Source: Variovorax sp. TBS-050B (lineage in GTDB: Bacteria > Pseudomonadota > Gammaproteobacteria > Burkholderiales > Burkholderiaceae_C). From it: DNA of 64,000 nt. The position numbers and the translations under genes are program-made. Location: the NCBI RefSeq assembly GCF_029893635.1, contig NZ_JARXYR010000002.1, positions 1,649,001 to 1,713,000 on the forward strand, read 5' to 3'. How positions within the stretch are numbered: position 1 is the stretch's first letter; every line of letters begins with the position of its first letter. The notes beneath the pieces were generated by a model. That model saw nothing but the letters and a program-made list of their open reading frames with translations, was not told the origin of the DNA and made no database searches. Shown one piece after another: positions 54,688 through 64,000 of this stretch.

Positions 54688-57327
54688 TCACGGAGCGCCG
54701 AGGGGAATGAATGCCATCCGCGGGTCGTTGGTCAGACCGACGGCAGTCATACCATCCGGCGTCACCACGAGCTGGCGCTCGAGGAGGTTTTTCGCGTAGC
54801 CCGCGAACTTGAAGGACTTCAACAGGGTTCCATTCGGCGCGTGGACCCAGATGTCGGCACTCGAGTACCAGCCGCTGATGCCGCAGATCGCACGGCCGTC
54901 CCGCGTGACCTTGATGTTGTTGGGATAGGGATCTCCGCCCGGAAGGCTTGCAATGAAGGCCAGGTCGACGGGATTCACGGAGGAGCAACGGTACGGCGCG
55001 CCCGATGCGATGTAGAGCGCCGTCGCGTCGGCGTTCACCGCAATGTCCTGTCCGTTGCTGCTGCCGTTGATGAAGCTGGCCGCGGCGGTGGCTTTTGCCA
55101 TCAGGGTCCCGCCCCCCATGGCCGAATAGTCGAGATCGAACGCCTGCACGCCCGAAGGGCTGAGGCCTCGGTTGTGGGAGAAGAGCCTGCGGCCGTCGGA
55201 CGATGCTGCGTACACCACGTTGCCAAAAGACGGCAGCGTGGCAATCCGCCGTCCATCCGCGTAGGCCTCGCCGCCGCCGGCCAGAACGATGTCCTTGCCG
55301 TTGGTGCGGACCGCCAGCAGGCTCAGGCTCGAATAGACGCTCCCTTGCAGCGGCCAGGCTTCGGTCTTCGATGCGGTCGCCAGATCGACCACCACGATGG
55401 TCTTGCTGCTCGTGTCCACCGCGTAGAGCTTGCTTCCATCGGGTGCGACGGCCATCTCGGCCAACGCGGCCCCCGCGTTGGCGATGGTGCCGACCTTGGT
55501 GCCGAGGTGGGCGTTGTAGATGTCGATGGCGCTCCCCCCGTTGTGTGCATAGACGTAGGGCCGGATCGTGTCGGCGACGGCGTTCACATAGTCGGTCGGC
55601 AGCGTGGTCAGCGCGCTCAGGCCTCCGCTGGAACGCCACAGGCCGACGCGGATGGTCGCTTCCGACACGTCGGGGCTCGAGGTCTTCAGCGTGACCGTCG
55701 CGTAGCTGATCGCATCGGCCGCTGCCAGCGCCGGATCGGCGACGAGCGTCAGATCCGGCCCGGTGCCGGTCGTGCCGCTACTCGTCACCGAGAGCCATGG
55801 CGCGCTGGAGGTGGCGGTCCATGGCAGCGCGGCGCCGAAGTTGTCGGTGACCCGCAGGGTTCTGGCGAGGACCGATCCCGCCGGCGTACTGGCGAAGCCG
55901 ATGCCCCACTCGGAGGGCAGCAGCTGCCGTTTGTCCCGGTTCAGAACCACCGTCAGCGGCAGCGTGACCGTGTCGCCGTTGACGTTTGCCGTGACCGTCG
56001 CAACGCCGGAATGGGTGCCAGGTGCGGCGGCACTGAAGACCGGCGAGAAGCTCAGCGGCGCGCCGCTCGCGTCGACGCTGCCGGACGTGGGCGCCACGGC
56101 AGCCCACGTGATGAGCGGCGCAGACAGGGTCCAGGGCCACGGGTTGGCGCCGGTGTTCAGGCTCACCGAGGTCGATTGCGCGACCTCGTCGCGACCTTTG
56201 GGGCCACCCAGCGTGACCGTCGTGGACGAGGCCGACAAGGTCGGCTTCGTGAGCATGAGCGCGGCGTTCACGGTCTTGCTCGGGTACCCGGCCGAGGCCA
56301 GCACGATGCTCGTGGCGTGGGCACCCGAGGCCAGGCTGGACTTGCTCGCGTCGGGTCGCGCCATCAGCAAGCCCGGAGTGGTGCCCGACCCTGGCGTGAG
56401 GAGCAGCCATGGCGCGGCGGCGCTCGCCGTCCAGTTCGTGGATACGCCGTTGTTCAGATCGAATGTCAGCGTCTGCGACGGGATGCTCGCACCGTTCACG
56501 CCCGTGAAATAGAAGTACTCGGTGCTGACCCGGAACTGCGTGGGCAGCAGTTCCAGCGTGAACCCGACCCGGGCCTCCTGGCCATCCGCCGAACGCACGA
56601 CCATCTGGTCTTGATAGAGGCCGGGCGTCATGCCCTGGATGGCGAACCGGACTCTGACGGTGGCGGGCAGCCGGCCTTCCGATGGTGTGAGTTGGAGCCA
56701 ACTGCTGCTGGCGCTCGCGTTCCAGCCGCCGGGCGGCCCATAGATCTGCACGTCGACGGGGGGCGGATCGGCTGCGCCCACGTGAGCGGTCGCGCGGGTG
56801 CTCATCCGCGTGAAGGTCGTCAGCGGCTGGTCCGTGATGTTGACGAGGTACGGCAGAGAAACCCGAGAGGCCACGGAGTGCCCGGCACAGGCCGGCTCCT
56901 TGCACAGCAAGGCCGGGAACGTCCCCTGGTACTTGCCCGGCGCGAGGCTGGCCGAGGTGTTCAGGACAGCGGCGTAGCTCGACGCGTCGATGCGTGTCAG
57001 GCCGATGCCAGTGCCCTGACTCAGTATCTGCTGCGGATCGTCCACCGACAGATAGAGCGGGCCATCGAGAGCGCCTGGGCTGGTGATGTCGACCTTCACC
57101 ACGTGGCTGACGCTGGTGCCGGGCCGCTGGTTGCCGGCGAGCGGCGCCACGGAAAATCGAACCTCGGACGGGGCGGTGCCCGTGTCGGCCGGCGCCGCGG
57201 CTTCCGAACCGGCGCCGACTGCGCCAGGGAAACCCGACCCGCCTGCGCCACCACCGCCTCCGCCCCCGCCCCCGCATGCGGCAAGCGCCAAACAAAGGCC
57301 GAGGACGGCCGCGAATCTCAGCGTCAT
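54688..57327 (-). CDS. Large secreted lipoprotein with BACON-like repeats and YVTN-type propeller
   Basis: 879 residues. The start MTLRFAAVLGLCLALAACGGG has GGGAGGAAT upstream and a lipobox (LAAC), then a run of nine or more Gly. Several roughly 90-residue immunoglobulin-like repeats follow with the WL-x-x-x-P-x-x-G pattern of BACON/Ig domains: SSSWLQLTPSEGRLP, AAPWLLLTPGSGTTP, LITWAAVAPTSGSV and SAPWLSVTSSGT. The last third looks like a YVTN-type beta-propeller (DYVNAVADTIRPYVYAHNGGSAIDIYNAHLGTKVG, DGSKLYAVDTSSKTIVVVDLATA, DGRAICGISGWYSSADIWVHAPNG). Its GC content seems lower than its neighbours. It may be a surface adhesin or glycan-binding protein; function unknown. Confidence 0.85.
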   Translation of the reverse strand: MTLRFAAVLGLCLALAACGGGGGGGGGAGGSGFPGAVGAGSEAAAPADTGTAPSEVRFSVAPLAGNQRPGTSVSHVVKVDITSPGALDGPLYLSVDDPQQILSQGTGIGLTRIDASSYAAVLNTSASLAPGKYQGTFPALLCKEPACAGHSVASRVSLPYLVNITDQPLTTFTRMSTRATAHVGAADPPPVDVQIYGPPGGWNASASSSWLQLTPSEGRLPATVRVRFAIQGMTPGLYQDQMVVRSADGQEARVGFTLELLPTQFRVSTEYFYFTGVNGASIPSQTLTFDLNNGVSTNWTASAAAPWLLLTPGSGTTPGLLMARPDASKSSLASGAHATSIVLASAGYPSKTVNAALMLTKPTLSASSTTVTLGGPKGRDEVAQSTSVSLNTGANPWPWTLSAPLITWAAVAPTSGSVDASGAPLSFSPVFSAAAPGTHSGVATVTANVNGDTVTLPLTVVLNRDKRQLLPSEWGIGFASTPAGSVLARTLRVTDNFGAALPWTATSSAPWLSVTSSGTTGTGPDLTLVADPALAAADAISYATVTLKTSSPDVSEATIRVGLWRSSGGLSALTTLPTDYVNAVADTIRPYVYAHNGGSAIDIYNAHLGTKVGTIANAGAALAEMAVAPDGSKLYAVDTSSKTIVVVDLATASKTEAWPLQGSVYSSLSLLAVRTNGKDIVLAGGGEAYADGRRIATLPSFGNVVYAASSDGRRLFSHNRGLSPSGVQAFDLDYSAMGGGTLMAKATAAASFINGSSNGQDIAVNADATALYIASGAPYRCSSVNPVDLAFIASLPGGDPYPNNIKVTRDGRAICGISGWYSSADIWVHAPNGTLLKSFKFAGYAKNLLERQLVVTPDGMTAVGLTNDPRMAFIPLGAP

Positions 57328-57583
57328 ATTCCTCCCGCGTTTTCCCTCTACCGGCTCGAAGCCATGCAGCGACCCGCGCTGCATGGTGGCTAATTCTCGA
57401 TACTTGTGCCGCAAGTATCGCAGCTTCGCGTGTCATTACGGCACCGGCGCGCCAGGGTGCCGCCGCCAGGTCTTTGGCGATCGAGTGCACCGGCCGCACA
57501 TGCCCGAGGCGGCGCAAGGGCGAGCGGAAGAAGTGGTTGCGCAGCCAGGCGGCTGTGTCGGCAGCCCGGCGCCCGTCTGCGGC
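57328..57583. other. 256-bp intergenic region without a recognised gene
   Basis: The space between the xth stop and the lipoprotein start shows no gene with family resemblance. The lipoprotein promoter should lie here. A somewhat AT-richer patch at about 57385-57440 (TGGCTAATTCTCGATACTTG) is the best place for it, but no consensus is convincing. Confidence 0.4.
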
Positions 57584-58387
57584 TCAGAGCGTGAAGTCGT
57601 ACTCCACCGTGATCGGCGCGTGATCGCTGAACTTGATCGTCTTGAAGATCTGCTCGGTGCGTGCGAGCGCCGCGGTCTGCGGCGTGGCGAGGTGGTAGTC
57701 GAGCCGCCATCCCACGTTGTTCGCGTAGGCCTGGCCGCGGTTGCTCCACCAGGTGTAGGCCTCGGCGGTGGTCTCGGGCTTGAGCATGCGGTAGACGTCC
57801 ACGATGCCCGCGCCGTCGGTGCCGGCGTCGAGCAGCCGCGTCATCCAGGCGCGCTCCTCGGGCAGGAAGCCGCTGTTCTTCTGGTTGCCGCGCCAGTTCT
57901 TGAGGTCGATCTCCTTGTGGGCGATGTTGATGTCGCCGCAGAGGATGAATTCGCGCTCCTTCTTGAGCGCCACCAGGTGCGGGAAGAAGCCCTTGAGGAA
58001 GCGGAACTTCGCCGCCTGCCGCTCCTCGCCCGAGCTGCCGCTCGGGAAGTAGCAGCTGATGATCGAGAGCTTGCGCGCGGGGGTGTCGAAGCGCAGTTCG
58101 AGGTAGCGGCCCTCGGCGTCGAATTCCGCGTCGCCCCAGCCCACGACCACGTCGCTCGGCGCGTGCCTGGTGTAGATCGCGGTGCCGGCATAGCCCTTCT
58201 TCTCGGCGAAGTGGAAGTACCCCTTCAGGCCGGCCATTTCCTCGAACCGGCCCTCGATGTCGCTCGCCTGGACCCGGATCTCCTGCATGCAAATACAATC
58301 CGGCGCAAGTTCGGCCACCCAGTCCGCCACCCCTTTCGTGGCGGCCGAACGCAGGCCATTGAGATTGAGACTGGTCAGTTTGAACAC
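57584..58387 (-). CDS. xth: Exodeoxyribonuclease III
   Basis: AP endonuclease/exonuclease III of 267 residues, acting in base-excision repair. It begins with GTG (VFKLTSLNLNGLRSAATKGVADWV) and shows PDCICMQEIRVQ (metal Glu), GYAGTAIYTR, CYFPSGSSG, FILCGDINIAHKEIDLKN (Asp/Asn), WRLDYHLATP and the final FSDHAPITVEYDF with the catalytic DH pair. The GTG is the only start consistent with the family opening. The pyrE ATG lies just 12 bp away on the other strand, so promoters must overlap the coding regions. Confidence 0.93.
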   Translation of the reverse strand: MFKLTSLNLNGLRSAATKGVADWVAELAPDCICMQEIRVQASDIEGRFEEMAGLKGYFHFAEKKGYAGTAIYTRHAPSDVVVGWGDAEFDAEGRYLELRFDTPARKLSIISCYFPSGSSGEERQAAKFRFLKGFFPHLVALKKEREFILCGDINIAHKEIDLKNWRGNQKNSGFLPEERAWMTRLLDAGTDGAGIVDVYRMLKPETTAEAYTWWSNRGQAYANNVGWRLDYHLATPQTAALARTEQIFKTIKFSDHAPITVEYDFTL

Positions 58388-58399
58388 GAGGGAATTCCG

Positions 58400-59083
58400 A
58401 TGGCTGTAGATGGTGTGGAAAGCAGCGCGGTGGCGCAGGACTTCGTCCAGTTCGCGCTCGACGCGGGCGTGCTGCGTTTTGGCGAATTCAAGACCAAGGC
58501 CGGCCGCCTGAGCCCCTATTTCTTCAATTCGGGCCTCTTCGACGACGGCGCCAAGATCGCGCGGCTCGCGGGATTCTATGCAGACCGGCTGATCGAGAGC
58601 GGCATCGCGTTCGACATGATCTTCGGCCCCGCCTACAAGGGCATCCCGCTCGGCGCCACGGTGGCGGCCGAACTGGCGCGGCGCGGCCGCAACTATCCCT
58701 TCGCCTACAACCGCAAGGAAGCCAAGGCGCACGGCGAAGGCGGCGCGCTGGTCGGTGCGCCGCTCAAGGGCCGTGTGCTGATCGTCGACGACGTGATGTC
58801 CGCCGGCACCGCGGTGCGCGAATCGATCGCCGCCATCGAAGCCGCCGGCGCCACGCCGCAGGCCGTGGCGATCGCGCTCGACCGGCAGGAAAAGGCCACC
58901 GAGAACGGCGTGGACGTGGACCACAGCGCGGTGCAGTACGTGCGCCACCAGCTCGGCCTGCAGGTGGCGGCGATCGCCACGCTCGACGACCTGCTGAGCT
59001 ACCTGTCGGGCCAGGCCGCACCGGAGCTCGGCGTGCACCGCGAGCGGGTGCTCGCCTACCGCGCGCGCTACGGCGCGAAGTAA
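58400..59083 (+). CDS. pyrE: Orotate phosphoribosyltransferase
   Basis: Pyrimidine biosynthesis enzyme joining orotate to PRPP, 227 residues. FVQFALDAGVLRFGEFKTKAGRLSPYFFNSGLFDDGAKI is typical, followed by IFGPAYKGIPLGATVAAELA, YNRKEAKAHGEGG and the PRPP loop GRVLIVDDVMSAGTAVRES. GAGGGAATTCCG just before the ATG provides the ribosome site and is also the start region of the divergent xth gene. Reading frame intact. Confidence 0.96.
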   Translation: MAVDGVESSAVAQDFVQFALDAGVLRFGEFKTKAGRLSPYFFNSGLFDDGAKIARLAGFYADRLIESGIAFDMIFGPAYKGIPLGATVAAELARRGRNYPFAYNRKEAKAHGEGGALVGAPLKGRVLIVDDVMSAGTAVRESIAAIEAAGATPQAVAIALDRQEKATENGVDVDHSAVQYVRHQLGLQVAAIATLDDLLSYLSGQAAPELGVHRERVLAYRARYGAK

Positions 59084-59118
59084 GTCGATAGATCGTCCTC
59101 CGCCACACCGAAGACGCC

Positions 59119-59808
59119 ATGCGAGCCCTCCGACGCCCCCTTGCCGATCCGGCGCCCGTCCACGGGGCGCTGCTGCTGCTCGCGGCGCTGCTGGGCCTCG
59201 CGCCCGCGGCCGCGCTGGCCCAGCCGGCGCCGCCGCCCCCGGCCATCTACTCATGCACCGACGCGCGCGGCCGCACGCTCACCGCCGACCGCCCGATCGC
59301 CGAATGCCGCGACCGCGAGCAGCGCGAGCTGAGCCCGAGCGGCACCACGCGCCGGCTCATCGAGCCGACCTACACCGCGCGCGAACAGGCCGAGCGCGAG
59401 GACCGCGCCCGCGAGGCCGCGCTGCAGGCCGCGCGGCTGCTCGACGAGCGTCGGCGCGAACGTGCGCTGCTGGTGCGGTATCCGAATGCCACGGTGCACG
59501 ACCGCGAGCGCGCCGAGGCGCTGGTGCAGATCGACGCCGTGATCCAGGCCGCGAAGAAGCGCCTGGGCGAACTCGCCGAGGACCGGAAGAAGATCGACGA
59601 GGAGCTCGAGTTCTACAAGGCCGACCTGAGCAAGGCGCCGGGCGCGGTGCGCCGCAAGCTCGAGGACAACCAGCAGAGCGTGGCGGTGCAGAACCGCTTC
59701 ATCGGCGAGCAGGAAGAAGAAAAGAAGCGCGTGAATGCGCGCTTCGACGAAGAGCGCGCCCGCTTGAAGCAGCTCTGGACGCCGCAGAACGGCGGCACCG
59801 CGCGCTGA
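59119..59808 (+). CDS. DUF4124-like periplasmic protein with coiled coil
   Basis: 229 residues. A signal peptide (HGALLLLAALLGLAPAAALAQ) is followed by AIYSCTDARGRTLTADRPIAECRDREQRELSPSGTTRRLIEP, which resembles the DUF4124 domain with two cysteines. A long charged helical region follows (AREQAEREDRAREAALQAARLLDERRRERALLVRYPNATVHDRERAEALVQIDAVIQAAKKRLGEL), almost certainly a coiled coil to the end. Starts 35 bp after pyrE and may be cotranscribed. No function is known. Confidence 0.85.
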   Translation: MRALRRPLADPAPVHGALLLLAALLGLAPAAALAQPAPPPPAIYSCTDARGRTLTADRPIAECRDREQRELSPSGTTRRLIEPTYTAREQAEREDRAREAALQAARLLDERRRERALLVRYPNATVHDRERAEALVQIDAVIQAAKKRLGELAEDRKKIDEELEFYKADLSKAPGAVRRKLEDNQQSVAVQNRFIGEQEEEKKRVNARFDEERARLKQLWTPQNGGTAR

Positions 59809-59830
59809 GCGCGGCGCGCCGCGGGCGCAT

Positions 59831-61321
<1,491 letters not shown>

Positions 61322-61322
61322 C

Positions 61323-62807
61323 TCAAAAGCCCTCGGGCGTGCGCATGTGCCAGTCGGTCGCCTGCTGGAAGCGGTGGCCTGCGTTGAGCAGCTTCGCTTC
61401 GCCGAAGTAGTTGCCGATCAGCTGCAGCCCCACGGGCATGCCGCCGTCGAAGCCCGCGGGCACGCTCATGCCGGGCAGGCCGGCGAGCGAGGCGGGCAGC
61501 GTGAAGATGTCGGCCAGGTAGTCGGCCACCGGATCGTCGCTGTGCGCGCCGATCTTCCAGGCGGTGCTCGGCGCGGCCGGGCCGGCGATCAGGTCGCACT
61601 GCCGGAAGGCCTGCTGGAAGTCGTCGGCGATCATGCGCCGCACCTTCTGCGCCTGCAGGTAGTAGGCGTCGTAGTAGCCGTGCGAGAGCACGTAGGTGCC
61701 GATCATGATGCGGCGCTTCACCTCGTCGCCGAAGCCTTCGGCGCGCGTGCGCTCGTACATCTCGGAGAGGTCCTTGTACTGCTTCGCGCGGTGGCCGAAC
61801 TTCACGCCGTCGAAGCGGCTCAGGTTGCTCGACGCTTCCGCCGCGGCAAGGATGTAGTACACCGGAATCGACAGCTCGGTGCGCGGCAGCGAGACCTCGA
61901 CGCGCTTCGCGCCGAGCTTCTCGTACTGCGCCAGCGCCGCGTCGATCGCCGCGCGCACGCCGGGCGCCACGCCCTCGCCGAAGAACTCCTTCGGCACGCC
62001 GATGCGCAGGCCCTCGAGCGAGTCGTTTAGCGAGCGGCCGAAGTCCTCCGCGGGGCGGTCGAGCGAGGTCGAATCGCGGTCGAGGTCGGGACCGCAGAAG
62101 GCCGACAGCAGCAGCGCGCAGTCTTCGGCCGAGCGCGCCATCGGCCCGGCCTGGTCGAGGCTCGATGCGAAGGCCACCATGCCGTAGCGCGAGGCGCGGC
62201 CGTAGGTCGGCTTGATGCCGGTCACGCCGCAGAACGAAGCCGGCTGGCGGATCGAGCCGCCGGTGTCGGTGCCGGTGGCCGCGGGCGCGAGGCGCGCGGC
62301 CACGGCGGCGGCGCTGGCGCCCGAGGAGCCGCCGGGGATGCGCTCCAGGTTCCAGGGGTTGCGCACCGGCACGGCCTTCTCGTACCCCACGGGGGGCACG
62401 GCGACGTTCTCGTTGGCCGAGCCCATCGCGAACTCGTCGCAGCTGAGCTTGCCGAGCGTGACCGCGCCGGCCTCGGCGAGGCGGCGCACCACGGTCGCGT
62501 CGAAGGGCGAGCGGTAGCCCGCGAGCATCTTCGAACCCGCGGTGGTGGCGAAGTCGGTGGTGACGAAGATGTCCTTGTGCGCGATCGGCACGCCCGCCAG
62601 CGCGGGCGCGGCGCCGGTGGCGATGCGTTCGTCGGCCGCGCGGGCCTGGGCCAGCGTGACCTCCTCGTTCACGTCGAGGAAGGTGCCGAGCGCTTCATGG
62701 GCCTTCATGCGGCCGAGGAAGTGCTGCGCCGCCTCGACGGCCGACAGCTTGCGGCCGGCCAGCGCCGCGGCCAGCTCGGCCACGCTCCATTGGTGCAGCG
62801 CGCTCAT
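61323..62807 (-). CDS. gatA: Asp-tRNA(Asn)/Glu-tRNA(Gln) amidotransferase subunit A
   Basis: Amidase-family subunit that frees ammonia from glutamine, 494 residues. The Ser-cisSer-Lys triad regions are visible: [24 protein letters not shown] (Lys), [36 protein letters not shown] (both Ser). Start [34 protein letters not shown] overlaps the gatC stop by ATGA. It ends 1 bp before gatB. Reading frame intact. Confidence 0.97.
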   Translation of the reverse strand: MSALHQWSVAELAAALAGRKLSAVEAAQHFLGRMKAHEALGTFLDVNEEVTLAQARAADERIATGAAPALAGVPIAHKDIFVTTDFATTAGSKMLAGYRSPFDATVVRRLAEAGAVTLGKLSCDEFAMGSANENVAVPPVGYEKAVPVRNPWNLERIPGGSSGASAAAVAARLAPAATGTDTGGSIRQPASFCGVTGIKPTYGRASRYGMVAFASSLDQAGPMARSAEDCALLLSAFCGPDLDRDSTSLDRPAEDFGRSLNDSLEGLRIGVPKEFFGEGVAPGVRAAIDAALAQYEKLGAKRVEVSLPRTELSIPVYYILAAAEASSNLSRFDGVKFGHRAKQYKDLSEMYERTRAEGFGDEVKRRIMIGTYVLSHGYYDAYYLQAQKVRRMIADDFQQAFRQCDLIAGPAAPSTAWKIGAHSDDPVADYLADIFTLPASLAGLPGMSVPAGFDGGMPVGLQLIGNYFGEAKLLNAGHRFQQATDWHMRTPEGF

Positions 62808-63103
62808 TCGATCACCTTCGGCACGAGGAACAGGCCGGCCTCGACGGCCGGGGCGCTCTTCTGGTTGGCTTCGCGGTTGTTCGGCTCGCTCACCACGTCG
62901 TCGCGCAGGCGCAGCGTGACGTCCTCGAGGGCCGCGACCGGGTGGGCGAGCGGCTCGACGCCGGCGGTGTCGACCGCCCGCATGCGCTCGACCAGGTCGA
63001 AAAATCCGTTGATCTGGCTGAGCATGCGCTCGCTTTCGTCGGGCGCGAGCTGCAGCCTTGCCAGCGAGGCAATGCGAGCAATATCTGAAGTGGAAAGTGA
63101 CAT
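62804..63103 (-). CDS. gatC: Asp-tRNA(Asn)/Glu-tRNA(Gln) amidotransferase subunit C
   Basis: Small subunit of 99 residues needed to assemble GatA with Gat[57 protein letters not shown] and [34 protein letters not shown] are typical. It is the first gene of gatCAB and lies 215 bp from the divergent mreB. A TATTAT hexamer at 63182-63187 may be a -10 element in that spacer. Confidence 0.96.
   Translation of the reverse strand: MSLSTSDIARIASLARLQLAPDESERMLSQINGFFDLVERMRAVDTAGVEPLAHPVAALEDVTLRLRDDVVSEPNNREANQKSAPAVEAGLFLVPKVIE

Positions 63104-64000
<897 letters not shown>

Noticed and set aside
54841..57393. Long plus-strand open frame opposite the large lipoprotein
   Set aside because: Arg-rich and without domains. 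The minus-strand reading has a signal peptide, lipobox, ribosome site and repeated domains.

Overview
The window is very GC-rich with compact, operon-like gene packing. Its gene families suggest a beta-proteobacterium of the order Burkholderiales, family Comamonadaceae. Variovorax is the best guess, from family resemblance only; I could not search a database. The pointers are a type VI secretion tail, a porin-glnK-amtB nitrogen operon, many tripartite tricarboxylate (TTT/Bug) transport proteins, a homoprotocatechuate operon and short leaders typical of that group. I found no tRNA, rRNA, CRISPR array, transposase, integrase or prophage gene. It reads as ordinary chromosome.

Layout. 1-5165: end of a type VI secretion cluster (tssM, tagF, a membrane Ser/Thr kinase). 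5187-9938: comM, then a porin-like gene with glnK and amtB behind a sigma-54-type promoter and ahead of a strong terminator. 9972-16315: SMP-30 lactonase, a LysR regulator, glycolate oxidase glcDEF and a small secreted protein. 16320-21159: glutathione peroxidase, EamA transporter, lplT, alr and a membrane protein. 21177-26291: a LysR regulator with an acyl-CoA synthetase, an acyl-CoA dehydrogenase and a TTT binding protein, probably uptake and activation of an unknown organic acid. 26519-37972: a long minus-strand catabolic run. hpaR-G1-G2-E-D-F-H-I encodes the meta-cleavage pathway from homoprotocatechuate to pyruvate and succinic semialdehyde. It is followed by an IlvD-like dehydratase, a TTT binding protein, a class II aldolase and a ketopantoate-reductase-like gene. 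38071-45285: radA, a small membrane protein, rdgC, tctBA, a MarR regulator, ilvE and a zinc-finger protein. 45251-52239: an O-antigen-ligase-like gene, a two-component system, and a three-gene cassette (flavin halogenase-like enzyme, chain-length factor, ketosynthase) resembling part of an aryl-polyene/xanthomonadin locus. 52339-64000: ampG, an M48 protease, a large lipoprotein, xth, pyrE, a DUF4124-like protein, gatCAB and the start of mreB.

Two cross-cutting points. First, eleven genes carry a single net frameshift, nearly always one extra base in a short homopolymer. Many are housekeeping genes (alr, comM, lplT), so I read these as sequencing or assembly errors and give each gene as one full-length feature. 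Second, the intergenic spaces hold several structured repeats. The most striking is a pair of 94-bp inverted elements inside the hpa operon, between hpaE and hpaD. Their terminal arms differ in sequence but each pairs with itself.

No clearly unprecedented system is visible. The best leads are the isolated ketosynthase/halogenase cassette, the twin 94-bp elements, and the unusual acyl-CoA dehydrogenase with its perfect palindromic operator.
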